NCBI GenBank assembly: GCA_035506295.1
Contig: DATJPR010000098.1
Span: 1-64,000 of the forward strand
Direction of reading: 5' to 3'
DNA: 64,000 nt
DNA from: DATJPR01 sp035506295
GTDB lineage: Bacteria; Bacteroidota; Ignavibacteria; UBA10030; UBA6906
The first letter of the stretch is position 1. Each line of letters starts with the position of its first letter. The position numbers were made by a program, and so were the translations under genes. The notes under the pieces were generated by a model. The model did not search any database and had not been told where the DNA came from. It worked only from the letters and a program-made list of their open reading frames with translations. Below are positions 8,141-16,449 of this stretch, one piece after another.

Positions 8141-9394
8141 TTACCGGATCAGATTCACCACTTCCTGCAGAATCTGATCGCTCGTGGTGATGACCCGGGC
8201 ATTTGCCTGGAATCCTCGCTCTGCGGTGATCATGTTGGTGAACTCCTGCGAGAGGTCGACATTGGATTGCTCAAGGGCATTCGACTGGATCGTCGTCGTG
8301 CCGCCGGGGTTCACAATGGCGGCGGTTCCCGAGTTGCCGCTTACCGTCCAGTTGTCGTCCCCCACTTTGACCAGCCCGCTCGGGTTGTTGAACTCAGCAA
8401 GCATGATCTGACCGAGTGCTCTTTTCGCCCCGTTCGAGAACGCACCACGAATAATCCCCGAGCTCTCGATCGAGATGGTTTGCAGCGTCCCGGAAGAGCT
8501 TCCATCCTGATTTCTCAGGTTCACGGCTGAATCGCCGCTGGCCTGCGTCAAGCCGGAGAAGTTTCCTGGTACCGTCGCAGAGGGTTTCCCGAGGTTGAGG
8601 GTGAACGAAATATCCGGTGCTCCGGTCCCCGGCGTGACGACGACCGGGTTCCCGGTAACGTTATTCAGGCTGCCATCGGTATTGAATGTCACGGTTCCCG
8701 ACGACGCGGTGGTCGCTGGGGCAGGTGCAGTCGCAGTCCACGACCATGCATTGTCTGCCGTCTTCGTGAAGGTGACCTTGACGTTCGTCTGGTTTCCCAA
8801 TGAGTCATAGACCAGAATGGAGGTATCGATGGCCGTCCCCACCGCGGCCGAGGCGTCGAGATTTCCCGATAGTTCCGCCGTGGTTGTCGCCACGGCCGGG
8901 CCTTTCGTGTCCGCAGGAATCTGGATGTTCTGCAGCGCCGTCCCGGAGGGAATATTCCCCACTGCATCAGCCAGCTTTCCCTGGACAACTGCGCCGGTGC
9001 CCGGATTCGTGAGCATGCCGTTTGAATCAAACTGGAAACTGCCGACGCGGGTATACAATTGCTGACCGTTCTGATTCACGATGAAGAAGGCCGGTCCCGA
9101 AAGAGCCAGGTCGGTGCTGACGCCGGTGTTCTGAAAGGCGCCTTGCGTGAACATGGTGTTGATGGAGCTGACCGTCGTTCCCAACCCCACCTGCATCGGG
9201 TTGGTTCCACCGTTGGTGGTCGTCGGTTGCGTGGCGCCGCGCAGTGTCTGCGCATAGAGCTCGCTGAAGGTTGCCCTGCCGGCTTTGAATCCGATAGTGT
9301 TGATATTGGCGATGTTGTTTCCGATCACGTCCATCATCGTCTGCTGGCTCATCAGACCGGAAACGCCGGAAAACAGCGAACGTAAGAACGACAT
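8141..9394 (-). CDS. flgE: Flagellar hook protein FlgE
   Basis: 417 residues. The N-terminus MSFLRSLFSGVSGLMSQQTM followed by VIGNNIANINTIGFK and the C-terminus LSQEFTNMITAERGFQANAR are the rod/hook family D0 coiled-coil ends. The middle is Thr/Ala/Gly-rich and holds the FlgE D1/D2 region (ILVYDSLGNQTNVKVTF). The length fits a hook protein rather than the shorter FlgF/FlgG rod proteins. GGAGGG lies upstream of the ATG. It follows flgD and the TIGR02530-type gene, the standard hook-cap/hook order. Confidence 0.96.
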   Translation of the reverse strand: MSFLRSLFSGVSGLMSQQTMMDVIGNNIANINTIGFKAGRATFSELYAQTLRGATQPTTTNGGTNPMQVGLGTTVSSINTMFTQGAFQNTGVSTDLALSGPAFFIVNQNGQQLYTRVGSFQFDSNGMLTNPGTGAVVQGKLADAVGNIPSGTALQNIQIPADTKGPAVATTTAELSGNLDASAAVGTAIDTSILVYDSLGNQTNVKVTFTKTADNAWSWTATAPAPATTASSGTVTFNTDGSLNNVTGNPVVVTPGTGAPDISFTLNLGKPSATVPGNFSGLTQASGDSAVNLRNQDGSSSGTLQTISIESSGIIRGAFSNGAKRALGQIMLAEFNNPSGLVKVGDDNWTVSGNSGTAAIVNPGGTTTIQSNALEQSNVDLSQEFTNMITAERGFQANARVITTSDQILQEVVNLIR

Positions 9395-9512
9395 GGTGAT
9401 ACCCTCCGTATGTTTGATGTTCTGGTCGAGCTTCTGTCAGTCGGCTCGATCGGAGGGGCTTCCTTGGCTGCCGCGGGATCGGCAAAAGGACCAGCCCCAA
9501 CAACGAGAAAAC

Positions 9513-9902
9513 TCATCCCGCTATGACTGCGCTATCAATGTTCGTGAACACGTTGTTTTTCGCCGCAGCCGCATCGACCGCCGTAACGACGGTGCGGTTC
9601 TTCACGCTTACGATGAACGCCGTGTCACGCAGCAGGATCAACGAATCCTGCGAACCCTTTTCATCGGCCTTCGAGACCGCCTGTTGCAGGCTGGAGAGAT
9701 CCGCTTCATTCAGCGTGATGTTCCTCGCCGACAACCGCTCCTGGGCGTGCTTGGAGAATTTGAGTCCCTCAAGCTCGCGTTGCAGCACCTTGTCGAAGGC
9801 CCGGTCCTCCGGCAGAGGAATCGTCGCACGATTCCCGAGCCCGTCCACCCCCCCGACGGGGAGAAAGGGGACCTTGATGCCGTTGACAATTGTGTCGGAC
9901 AT
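9513..9902 (-). CDS. Flagellar operon protein of the TIGR02530 type
   Basis: 129 residues from the ATG at 9902, chosen because AGGAGG lies about 12 bases upstream and earlier in-frame codons lie within the end of flgD. It contains the family core LKFSKHAQERLSARNITL, then DSLILLRDTAFIVSVKNRTVVTAVD. This family occurs between flgD and flgE in many phyla; its function is unresolved. The 118 bases between its stop and flgE carry only the flgE ribosome site. Confidence 0.85.
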   Translation of the reverse strand: MSDTIVNGIKVPFLPVGGVDGLGNRATIPLPEDRAFDKVLQRELEGLKFSKHAQERLSARNITLNEADLSSLQQAVSKADEKGSQDSLILLRDTAFIVSVKNRTVVTAVDAAAAKNNVFTNIDSAVIAG

Positions 9903-9942
9903 GATGTGTGCTCTTCCTCCTGTGGTGTTGTGAGTATTGGTG

Positions 9943-10632
9943 TCAGTCGCCCATAATTTCCAAAACGTCCGAGATCGGCACTTCGGTCCCGTCGACGACG
10001 AAGTACGCTCCATCGGAGCGGAACCGGATGGAGGACACCGTTCCGGTCATGTACGTGGACGCCGTGATCGGGTTCCCCGCCGCGTCCTGGGCCTCGACGG
10101 TGAACGTGTACTTCCCGGCACCCATCTGCGTCCCGACGTCGTTCGTGCCGTCCCAGGTGAAGGAGTTGTCCCCCGAATGCAGGCTGAGACCGGTGATCGT
10201 CTTGACACGGTTGCCGGAGGCGTCGTAGACCTTTACATCCACCGCGTTGGCGTCGCTGTCGAGCGTGTACCCGAGAGAGATCGACGACGTCCCGCTGTAT
10301 TGCAGGGCATTCGTCGAGGCACGCACGTCTTTGCCCACGAGCGTTGCCGCGAGGGAATTGCCGATCGATTGGTTCATCACCTCTGTGGCCTGAAGATTCT
10401 GCGTGAGCGAATCATTGATATTGGTCAGCTGCTCGAGTGAGCTGAACTGAGCAAGCTGCGCGACAAAGTCCGTCCCCTGAAGCGGATTCATCGGGTCCTG
10501 GTTCTGCAGCTGCGCAACCAGGAGCTTCAGGAAATCATCTTTGCCCATCGAATTGGTCGACGTCGTCGACTGACTCGACGCTGTGGACGGCGTCGTTGTT
10601 GCGGACTGCACCGTTGAGACATTGGTCGACAT
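9943..10632 (-). CDS. flgD: Flagellar hook cap protein FlgD
   Basis: 229 residues. After a Ser/Thr-rich leader comes the FlgD N-terminal signature MGKDDFLKLLVAQLQNQDPM and GTDFVAQLAQFSSLEQL. The C-terminus is a FlgD Ig-like/Tudor region with SFTWDGTNDVGTQMGAGKYTF. FlgD caps the growing hook. GGGGAGG precedes the ATG. It is immediately downstream of fliK. Confidence 0.97.
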   Translation of the reverse strand: MSTNVSTVQSATTTPSTASSQSTTSTNSMGKDDFLKLLVAQLQNQDPMNPLQGTDFVAQLAQFSSLEQLTNINDSLTQNLQATEVMNQSIGNSLAATLVGKDVRASTNALQYSGTSSISLGYTLDSDANAVDVKVYDASGNRVKTITGLSLHSGDNSFTWDGTNDVGTQMGAGKYTFTVEAQDAAGNPITASTYMTGTVSSIRFRSDGAYFVVDGTEVPISDVLEIMGD

Positions 10633-10650
10633 GGAAAATGCCTCCCCTCG

Positions 10651-12378
10651 TTACATGATGACTTCAAGTGTATTGTACCCCAGAGAGCGTGCCTGGTGGA
10701 CTTCGTCAAGCACGTCAAGCGAGTCCTGGCGTTTCCCTCCCTTCTGCTTGTATTTGCCGCCGCGCTGCGTCTGCCCGTCCGCGACATTCGAGGACTGACC
10801 GGCGGCTACGACGTCGATCCTCTGGACATCGATCCCCCGATCCTGCAACGCCTGTCGCAGATCGGCAATCTGCGACTCCACCGTTGCTTTGACCGCAGGT
10901 TGTGCAACATCGATCTGGGCCTGGAGATGTCCATCCTCCATCTTCATCTTCACGACGACGTCTCCCAGCGATTCCGGTTTGAGCGACACCCGCACTTCCT
11001 GGGTCGTATCGGTCACCGTGAGGGTCATTCCCTTGACCACCTGATCCAACACGGCCCGGGAGAGCTCCCGCGGCAACGGTATCGGCAGCGATACCCGCGG
11101 TTCTTTTCCACCTTCCGAAACAACCGGCATCCCGACAGGAGCGCCCGAAGAATTGACGCTGGATCGGGGAAGTGTGAACGTGCTCGAGCGGTCGGGTTCT
11201 GCGGCGGTTCCCGCTTGGGAAGCGGACGATGGCGCCGATTCCTTTTTGCCGCTGCCGTCACTCGACGTCGTCCCGTTCTGGGAAGGTCGATCCTCCTCAA
11301 CTCGCGTTGTCGGCTTCTGATCCGCCGGGGCAGTGACAGATTTCGCCTGAAGTGTCGTCTCATGTTGAGCCGGCAGGTGATCCTCGGCTTGAGACACTGT
11401 CGCGACAACCTGTTTCACGTAGGCTTGTTCTGCAGGCCCGGGGACGGACGCCGGACGCGCCGTCTCGTTGGTTTGAGGCGTCTTCGCCGCAACCGAAATG
11501 TCATTGACATCAGATCGCGATTGCACCTTCGGCACAACGACATTCGTTTCCTCTGTTTGAATTTTCGGTGCAGCCTGTCCGAGAACCGCAGGCTCTTTCG
11601 CTGTGCTCCGGGTATCAAGAATGTCGGCAACGGACGGGGCTTTTCCGGGAACCGGTTGTTCTTTTGTCTCTCCCGTCGGCTGCTGGGCGCCCTTCGTCTG
11701 AGCGAGGGGTTTCATCTCCGGAGGTGCAGATTCCATCTGAGGAACGGGGACCAGTGGGAGAGCGATTTCCTTGCCATTCGAGTCGCCCGTGCCGGCAACG
11801 CCCGTTGCCGTCGAAGCCGCCGGTTCCTTTTCATCCTCGTGCACGGCGGAGGTCATGATACTTGCCAATTCCTTCACGGCGTCATCTATGGAGGCCGTGA
11901 CTTGAGCGACCGATTGCGCGAGAACCGTCGCTGTTTTCGCAGCGTCCACGGCGGCGGGAGCACTCTGCACGCCGGGCGTAGCCTGTGGGGTTCCACCCGT
12001 TTGCTGATCTGTCGTCGCAACGGTCGCTGCGTCCGTCACTGCGCTCCCAAGGCTGCTCGCCAGCATGGCTGCAAGATCGATGGATGCCACACTGATGGGT
12101 TGATGCGCGAAGACCTGCAACACATCTGTGGCATCAGGCTGCTGCGCGTCTTTGTCCTCCTTGATCGCACCATCCTTTCGAACCTCTTTCCCACCCGCCT
12201 TTTTCGCTTCCGGTGCATTCGTTGTCTTCCCCGCCTCGGGCGATTGGACACCGATTGCTGTCTGAAGCGCATTGCGGAATGCGTCGAGCTGGTCCGTGCC
12301 GCCTTGCTGTTCGTTCGACTGTTTCACTTTTGGAGCGGCACCCGGGGCCACTGCAATTGCTGGAAGTTCTTGCGCCAT
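10651..12378 (-). CDS. fliK: Flagellar hook-length control protein FliK
   Basis: 575 residues from ATG 12378, which is 4 bases past the upstream stop and has AGGTGA in front. A longer frame would start inside the neighbour. About 440 residues of low-complexity, Thr/Ala/Pro/Gln-rich sequence form the ruler. The C-terminus is the conserved Flg_hook substrate-switch domain (VRVSLKPESLGDVVVKMKME, then GHLQAQIDVAQPAVKATVES). FliK measures the hook and flips FlhB. The very long ruler predicts a long hook. Confidence 0.94.
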   Translation of the reverse strand: MAQELPAIAVAPGAAPKVKQSNEQQGGTDQLDAFRNALQTAIGVQSPEAGKTTNAPEAKKAGGKEVRKDGAIKEDKDAQQPDATDVLQVFAHQPISVASIDLAAMLASSLGSAVTDAATVATTDQQTGGTPQATPGVQSAPAAVDAAKTATVLAQSVAQVTASIDDAVKELASIMTSAVHEDEKEPAASTATGVAGTGDSNGKEIALPLVPVPQMESAPPEMKPLAQTKGAQQPTGETKEQPVPGKAPSVADILDTRSTAKEPAVLGQAAPKIQTEETNVVVPKVQSRSDVNDISVAAKTPQTNETARPASVPGPAEQAYVKQVVATVSQAEDHLPAQHETTLQAKSVTAPADQKPTTRVEEDRPSQNGTTSSDGSGKKESAPSSASQAGTAAEPDRSSTFTLPRSSVNSSGAPVGMPVVSEGGKEPRVSLPIPLPRELSRAVLDQVVKGMTLTVTDTTQEVRVSLKPESLGDVVVKMKMEDGHLQAQIDVAQPAVKATVESQIADLRQALQDRGIDVQRIDVVAAGQSSNVADGQTQRGGKYKQKGGKRQDSLDVLDEVHQARSLGYNTLEVIM

Positions 12379-12382
12379 ACGA

Positions 12383-12928
12383 TCACCTGAATAGTTTCGA
12401 TGCCCGATCCGGCTGGATCGACGCAATGATTTTGGCTGCTTGCCGTGCCTTCACGTACTTCAACAGCTCCTTGGTTTCCTCGTCGCTGAGGTTTGCCAGG
12501 ATCTTTGCGGCGTCCTCCGGAGGCATCGCCTCCAGGAGCTTCGCGCGCGATTTCTGAGTTTTCTCTCTCGTGCTGTCGACTCGCGCCGCCTGCGGCACGG
12601 TCGAATCGCTTTGCGAGACGGCCGGAGCGGTCAGCGCCCTGTCGCGCTCCGCGGCAAGCGCCGCGATCAAGACGTTGATGCTGTCCCGGAACATGGCGAC
12701 ACTGTCGATCGCCGCCGGTTTCGGCGTCGCAAGCTCTTCCGGTGTCGGTCCAGCGTATTCCCGCAGGTACTTCGGTGCGTGCGCTATGGCCGTGGAGTCG
12801 ACAACCGGCGCCATGGTGGCGCTCCCTTTCAGGAGATCCGGCCGCAACATGAGCGTGCCGAACACCACGATCGCCGACAGAATAAAAGTCGCCGCGATGA
12901 CCAATATGTAGGGCAGGACGTTTTTCAT
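12383..12928 (-). CDS. MotE/YlxF-like membrane protein with MgtE_N-like C-terminus
   Basis: 181 residues. One N-terminal membrane helix (YILVIAATFILSAIVVFGTL) is followed by a Ser/Pro/Ala-rich and helical periplasmic region. The C-terminal module is MPPEDAAKILANLSDEETKE and LLKYVKARQAAKIIASIQPD, resembling the MgtE N-terminal repeat fold also found in FliG. Proteins of this shape occur between fliJ and fliK in Bacillus (YlxF) and as MotE in rhizobia. The role is uncertain, perhaps stator or export support. The start is 1 base from the fliJ stop. Confidence 0.75.
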   Translation of the reverse strand: MKNVLPYILVIAATFILSAIVVFGTLMLRPDLLKGSATMAPVVDSTAIAHAPKYLREYAGPTPEELATPKPAAIDSVAMFRDSINVLIAALAAERDRALTAPAVSQSDSTVPQAARVDSTREKTQKSRAKLLEAMPPEDAAKILANLSDEETKELLKYVKARQAAKIIASIQPDRASKLFR

Positions 12929-12929
12929 T

Positions 12930-13364
12930 CTACATGCCTATCTTCATCCGTTGTGCCAGGACGTCGATCACGCGTTGCGCTTTCCTTTCCTTCTCTTTCT
13001 CCGCCTCCTCCTTGCGCTTCGTGTCCAGGCTCTCGACCATTTGCCGGGATTTCGACCGCTCCACGAGCTCGTCGCGTTTGGCGGACTCCTTGTTCTTCAC
13101 ATCGTCCACCGTTTCACCTTGCTGTTCGATCTGCTTGTTGATGCTCTGGATGAACGCCCTGCTGGTCTGCAGGTCGCCGGCACGCGATCGAGTAACCCCC
13201 GACGCCTGCGTGAGTGCCGAGTCCTGCGTCTGTTCGAGTTGATCGAGACGCTGTTCTTCCACCTCCCGTTTTTGCGCAATGGCCGCCAGCTCGCGCTGGG
13301 CGTTCTTTTCCTGGACGACTTTGACTTTCAGGACTGTGGAGAGACCGGTTCCTGAAACGTTCAT
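12930..13364 (-). CDS. fliJ: Flagellar export protein FliJ
   Basis: 144 residues, almost entirely charged alpha-helix with heptad patterns (LKVKVVQEKNAQRELAAIAQ; VERSKSRQMVESLDTKRKEE), the antiparallel coiled-coil profile of FliJ. FliJ fits into the FliI hexamer and contacts FlhA. Sequence identity in this family is low, so the call depends on coiled-coil structure and on position right after fliI. Confidence 0.88.
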   Translation of the reverse strand: MNVSGTGLSTVLKVKVVQEKNAQRELAAIAQKREVEEQRLDQLEQTQDSALTQASGVTRSRAGDLQTSRAFIQSINKQIEQQGETVDDVKNKESAKRDELVERSKSRQMVESLDTKRKEEAEKEKERKAQRVIDVLAQRMKIGM

Positions 13365-13380
13365 AATGCCGGTTCCTGAA

Positions 13381-14751
13381 TTATGCTGCGATCATCATAT
13401 GTTCAAGCCGGGCGACGCTCTGGCCGAAGTCCGCGTGTTCCGTGGACGGCTGGCGGAGAAATGTCCGGATGGATTCCCAATTCTTCAGCGCCTCGTCGAT
13501 CCGGGGATTTGATCCACGGACGTAGGCGCCGATGTTGATCAGATCTTCCGCTTCGCGGTACGTCGCCATCATATCCAGCAACCGATGGGCCGCCCTGCGG
13601 TGTTCCTCCGTCGTAATCCCGCTCATGACACGGCTGACGCTTTCGAGCACATCGACGGCGGGATAGTGTCCCGCGGACGCAAGCCGGCGGGAGAGAACGA
13701 TATGCCCGTCCAGAATCGATCGCACGGCATCGGCGACGGGCTCGGTCATGTCATCGCCTTCGACGAGCACCGTGTAGAGCCCGGTGATGCTGCCGATTTT
13801 GCTGTTGCCGGCGCGCTCGAGAAGTTTCGGCAGCATGGCAAACACCGACGGGGTGTAGCCTTTCGTCGTCGGCGGTTCACCGATCGCGAGCCCGACTTCC
13901 CGCTGCGCCATGGCAAAGCGCGTGACGGAATCCATCATCATCATCACATTTTTCCCGTGATCGCGGAAGTACTCGGCGATCGTCGTCGCCATGAAGGCCG
14001 CCTTCAGGCGGATCAGCGGCGCCTGGTCGCTCGTCGCCACGACCACGACGGATCGGGCCAGCCCCTCCACGCCCAGCTCGGAATCGATGAATTCCGCGAC
14101 TTCGCGTCCCCGTTCTCCCACCAGCGCAATCACGTTGACATCTGCTGACGTGTTGCGGGCGATCATCCCCAGCGTCACGCTTTTTCCGACGCCGCTGCCC
14201 GCGAAGATGCCGACTCGCTGCCCTTTGCCGCAGGTGAGCAGAGCATCGATCGCTCGAATGCCGGTGCCGACGGGTTCGGCGATACGCTTGCGTTCCAGGG
14301 GGTTCGGTGGCGGACTGTAGATTGAGCGGACTTCCTGCGTCACGAGCGGCCCTTTGCCGTCGAGCGGACGGCCGAGACCGTCGAGGACGCGCCCCAGCAG
14401 TTCATCGCCGACATTGACGGACAGCGCCCTGTTGGTGGCCACAATCTCGCTCCCCGGCCCGACCCGTGTGGCTTCCCCGAGGATCATGGAGAGGACGCGA
14501 TTATCGCGGAAGCCCACCACCTCCGACATCACCGCGTCCTCTCCTTCCTTGGATTTGATAATGCAGACGTCCCCGAGGGAACAGTTCGGCCCGATGGACT
14601 CGATGACGAGACCGATCACCTGCGTCACCTTTCCGTTGACCTTCACAAGGTCGACCTGCTGCAGGCGCGTGAGGTAGTTCCGGAGACCGTCCGAAGCGAT
14701 CTCCGGCGAATCCAGTGTCTCTGCATCCGTGATCATGCCCTGCGTGTTCAC
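13381..14751 (-). CDS. fliI: Flagellar export ATPase FliI (GTG start overlapping fliH stop)
   Basis: 456 residues from GTG 14751. The GTG overlaps the fliH stop as GTGA and has AGGTGA 4 bases upstream; ATG 14736 is the alternative. Walker A GSGVGKS is at about 185-191, with VGERGREVAEFI and the Walker B region VMMMMDSVTRFAMAQREVGL, all typical of F1-beta-like type III ATPases. FliI, with FliH and FliJ, readies export substrates. The frame upstream of 14751 runs back into fliH and is not used. Confidence 0.95.
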   Translation of the reverse strand: MNTQGMITDAETLDSPEIASDGLRNYLTRLQQVDLVKVNGKVTQVIGLVIESIGPNCSLGDVCIIKSKEGEDAVMSEVVGFRDNRVLSMILGEATRVGPGSEIVATNRALSVNVGDELLGRVLDGLGRPLDGKGPLVTQEVRSIYSPPPNPLERKRIAEPVGTGIRAIDALLTCGKGQRVGIFAGSGVGKSVTLGMIARNTSADVNVIALVGERGREVAEFIDSELGVEGLARSVVVVATSDQAPLIRLKAAFMATTIAEYFRDHGKNVMMMMDSVTRFAMAQREVGLAIGEPPTTKGYTPSVFAMLPKLLERAGNSKIGSITGLYTVLVEGDDMTEPVADAVRSILDGHIVLSRRLASAGHYPAVDVLESVSRVMSGITTEEHRRAAHRLLDMMATYREAEDLINIGAYVRGSNPRIDEALKNWESIRTFLRQPSTEHADFGQSVARLEHMMIAA

Positions 14752-15416
14752 GCGATCACCTGTCCGAAGAGCGCTGCTTCGATCTGTTCGAGTTGCGTGA
14801 AGACCCGTGCGTCCACTGTGCCGGACGACGTTTCGAGAATGCATCCGCCGGGTTCGATCTTGTCGTCCGATTCGATGACGATGTCGCGCACGGACTGGGA
14901 ATTCGCCATGATCTCCGACTTGTTGCTCCGGACCATCGCCTCGTCCCGCGGGTTGACGCGGAGTTTCAGCGATTCAACTCCGACCACTCTGCGGATCCCC
15001 TCCTGGATCTGGCGCAGCACAATTTCATCGTCGATGGTGACTTCGTGCTTGACAACCCTGCCCGCGATCGCGATGGCAAAACGGAAGGCCTCCTGTTCCA
15101 GCCGGGCGGTGAGTTTCGCCTGCTCGCCCGCCAGCGATTGAAGGAACTGCCCGATGCGCTTCCGCTCGTCGGCCATGCGCTGCTCCGCGATGGATCCCGC
15201 AGCCTTCCTTCCTTCCTCCATGCCGTTCTGATAGCCACGCTGATATTCGTCCGCCAGAAGCGCCTGCACGTTTTCGGGCTGAAACGAAGGAGCTTCGGGT
15301 TCCTGCATCACGCGCTGGTCATCCCGCGGCGAAAGGTCGATGGACTCGATGTCCGGGAGCGGCGAGCTGAGCCGCAATCTGCCGAGCCGGCCTGCGAGTT
15401 TGATGACTTCAGACAA
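14748..15416 (-). CDS. fliH: Flagellar export stator FliH (TTG start)
   Basis: 222 residues from TTG 15416, reading (M)SEVIKLAGRLGRLRLSS. I chose TTG because GGAGGA lies 5-6 bases upstream, inside the end of fliG (8-base overlap), while earlier in-frame codons translate fliG sequence out of frame. The middle (YQRGYQNGMEEGRKAAG) has FliH-type GxxxG periodicity, and the C-terminus resembles the V-ATPase subunit E fold (LKLRVNPRDEAMVR). FliH tethers FliI to the C-ring via FliN. Confidence 0.9.
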   Translation of the reverse strand: MSEVIKLAGRLGRLRLSSPLPDIESIDLSPRDDQRVMQEPEAPSFQPENVQALLADEYQRGYQNGMEEGRKAAGSIAEQRMADERKRIGQFLQSLAGEQAKLTARLEQEAFRFAIAIAGRVVKHEVTIDDEIVLRQIQEGIRRVVGVESLKLRVNPRDEAMVRSNKSEIMANSQSVRDIVIESDDKIEPGGCILETSSGTVDARVFTQLEQIEAALFGQVIA

Positions 15417-16443
15417 AGACTTCCTCCGTTCCTCCGCGACCGGCGACCACAATCTCGCCCTGGTCTTCGAGCTGTTTCACGATTTCGACGATACGCGTTT
15501 GCGCCCCTTCCACTTCTTTCAACCGGACCGGCCCCATGTATTGCAGCTCTTCCTGGAGCAGCTCGCGCGCCCGTTCGCTCATGTTCTGGAAGATCTTCTG
15601 TTTCAGCTTCTCGTCCACGACCTTCAACGAGAGGGCAAGTTCCTTCTTGTCCACTTCCCTGAGGATCCGCTGGATGCCGCGGTCGTCGACGTACAGCAGG
15701 TCTTCGAACAGGAACATCAGGCGTTTGATCTCTCCGGCAAGCTGCGGGTCGTGCTGTTCGATGTTTTCGAGAATAACTTTCGCCGTGGCGTTGTTGCATT
15801 TGTTCAACACGGCAGCCATGGCTTTAGCGCCACCCATGACGCTCAGGCTCTGGCTGATCTCGGATTTCGCGATCTCTTCGACGACATCCTCGACCTCCGC
15901 CAGCAGTTGCGGCGATACCTTGCCGAGCGTGGCCATCCGATAGCTCACCGTGTGGCGCAGCTCGTCCGGGAATTCTGTCAGGACCTGGGCGGTCTGATCG
16001 GGCGAAAGATTCGAGAGGATCAACGCTATCGTCTGCGGATGTTCTTTCTGCAGGAAGCTCGCGAGTTGCTGCCCGTCTGCCTTCTTGAGAATCCCGAACC
16101 CCTTGACGTGCGTGAGGGCTTTGACCTTCTCGAGAATGTCCGTCGCCCGTGAGAACCCGAGGGAGCTTTCGAGCAAACGCTGTGCGTAGTCCAACCCGCC
16201 CTGAATGATGAACTCCTCGGCCGTGATCATCTGGTGGAATTCCTCGATGACCCGGTCCACCTTCGCGGAATGGATCCCCTTGATGTTGGAGATCTCGACC
16301 GTGAGGTTTTCAATTTCTTCCTGGGAGAGCTCGCGCATGACCTTCGTGGCGGTCTCGACATCCAGGGAAAGGACAAGGAGCGCCGCCTTCTGTTTCGACG
16401 ACAGCCGATCATTTTGCGTGGTCGCAACTCTCTGATCTGCCAT
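15409..16443 (-). CDS. fliG: Flagellar motor switch protein FliG
   Basis: 344 residues with the three FliG domains: N-terminal FliF-binding (KQKAALLVLSLDVETATKVM), middle with the EHPQTIALILSNLSPDQTAQ signature, and C-terminal torque domain with FEDLLYVDDRGIQRILREVD, which carries the charged residues that face the stator. Length is normal. It lies between fliF (6-base gap) and fliH (8-base overlap). Confidence 0.98.
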   Translation of the reverse strand: MADQRVATTQNDRLSSKQKAALLVLSLDVETATKVMRELSQEEIENLTVEISNIKGIHSAKVDRVIEEFHQMITAEEFIIQGGLDYAQRLLESSLGFSRATDILEKVKALTHVKGFGILKKADGQQLASFLQKEHPQTIALILSNLSPDQTAQVLTEFPDELRHTVSYRMATLGKVSPQLLAEVEDVVEEIAKSEISQSLSVMGGAKAMAAVLNKCNNATAKVILENIEQHDPQLAGEIKRLMFLFEDLLYVDDRGIQRILREVDKKELALSLKVVDEKLKQKIFQNMSERARELLQEELQYMGPVRLKEVEGAQTRIVEIVKQLEDQGEIVVAGRGGTEEVFV

Positions 16444-16449
16444 GGGGCA

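Noticed and set aside
10696..12390. 564-codon open frame on the plus strand
   Set aside because: Antisense of fliK; composition is Arg/Cys/His-rich and unlike a real protein.
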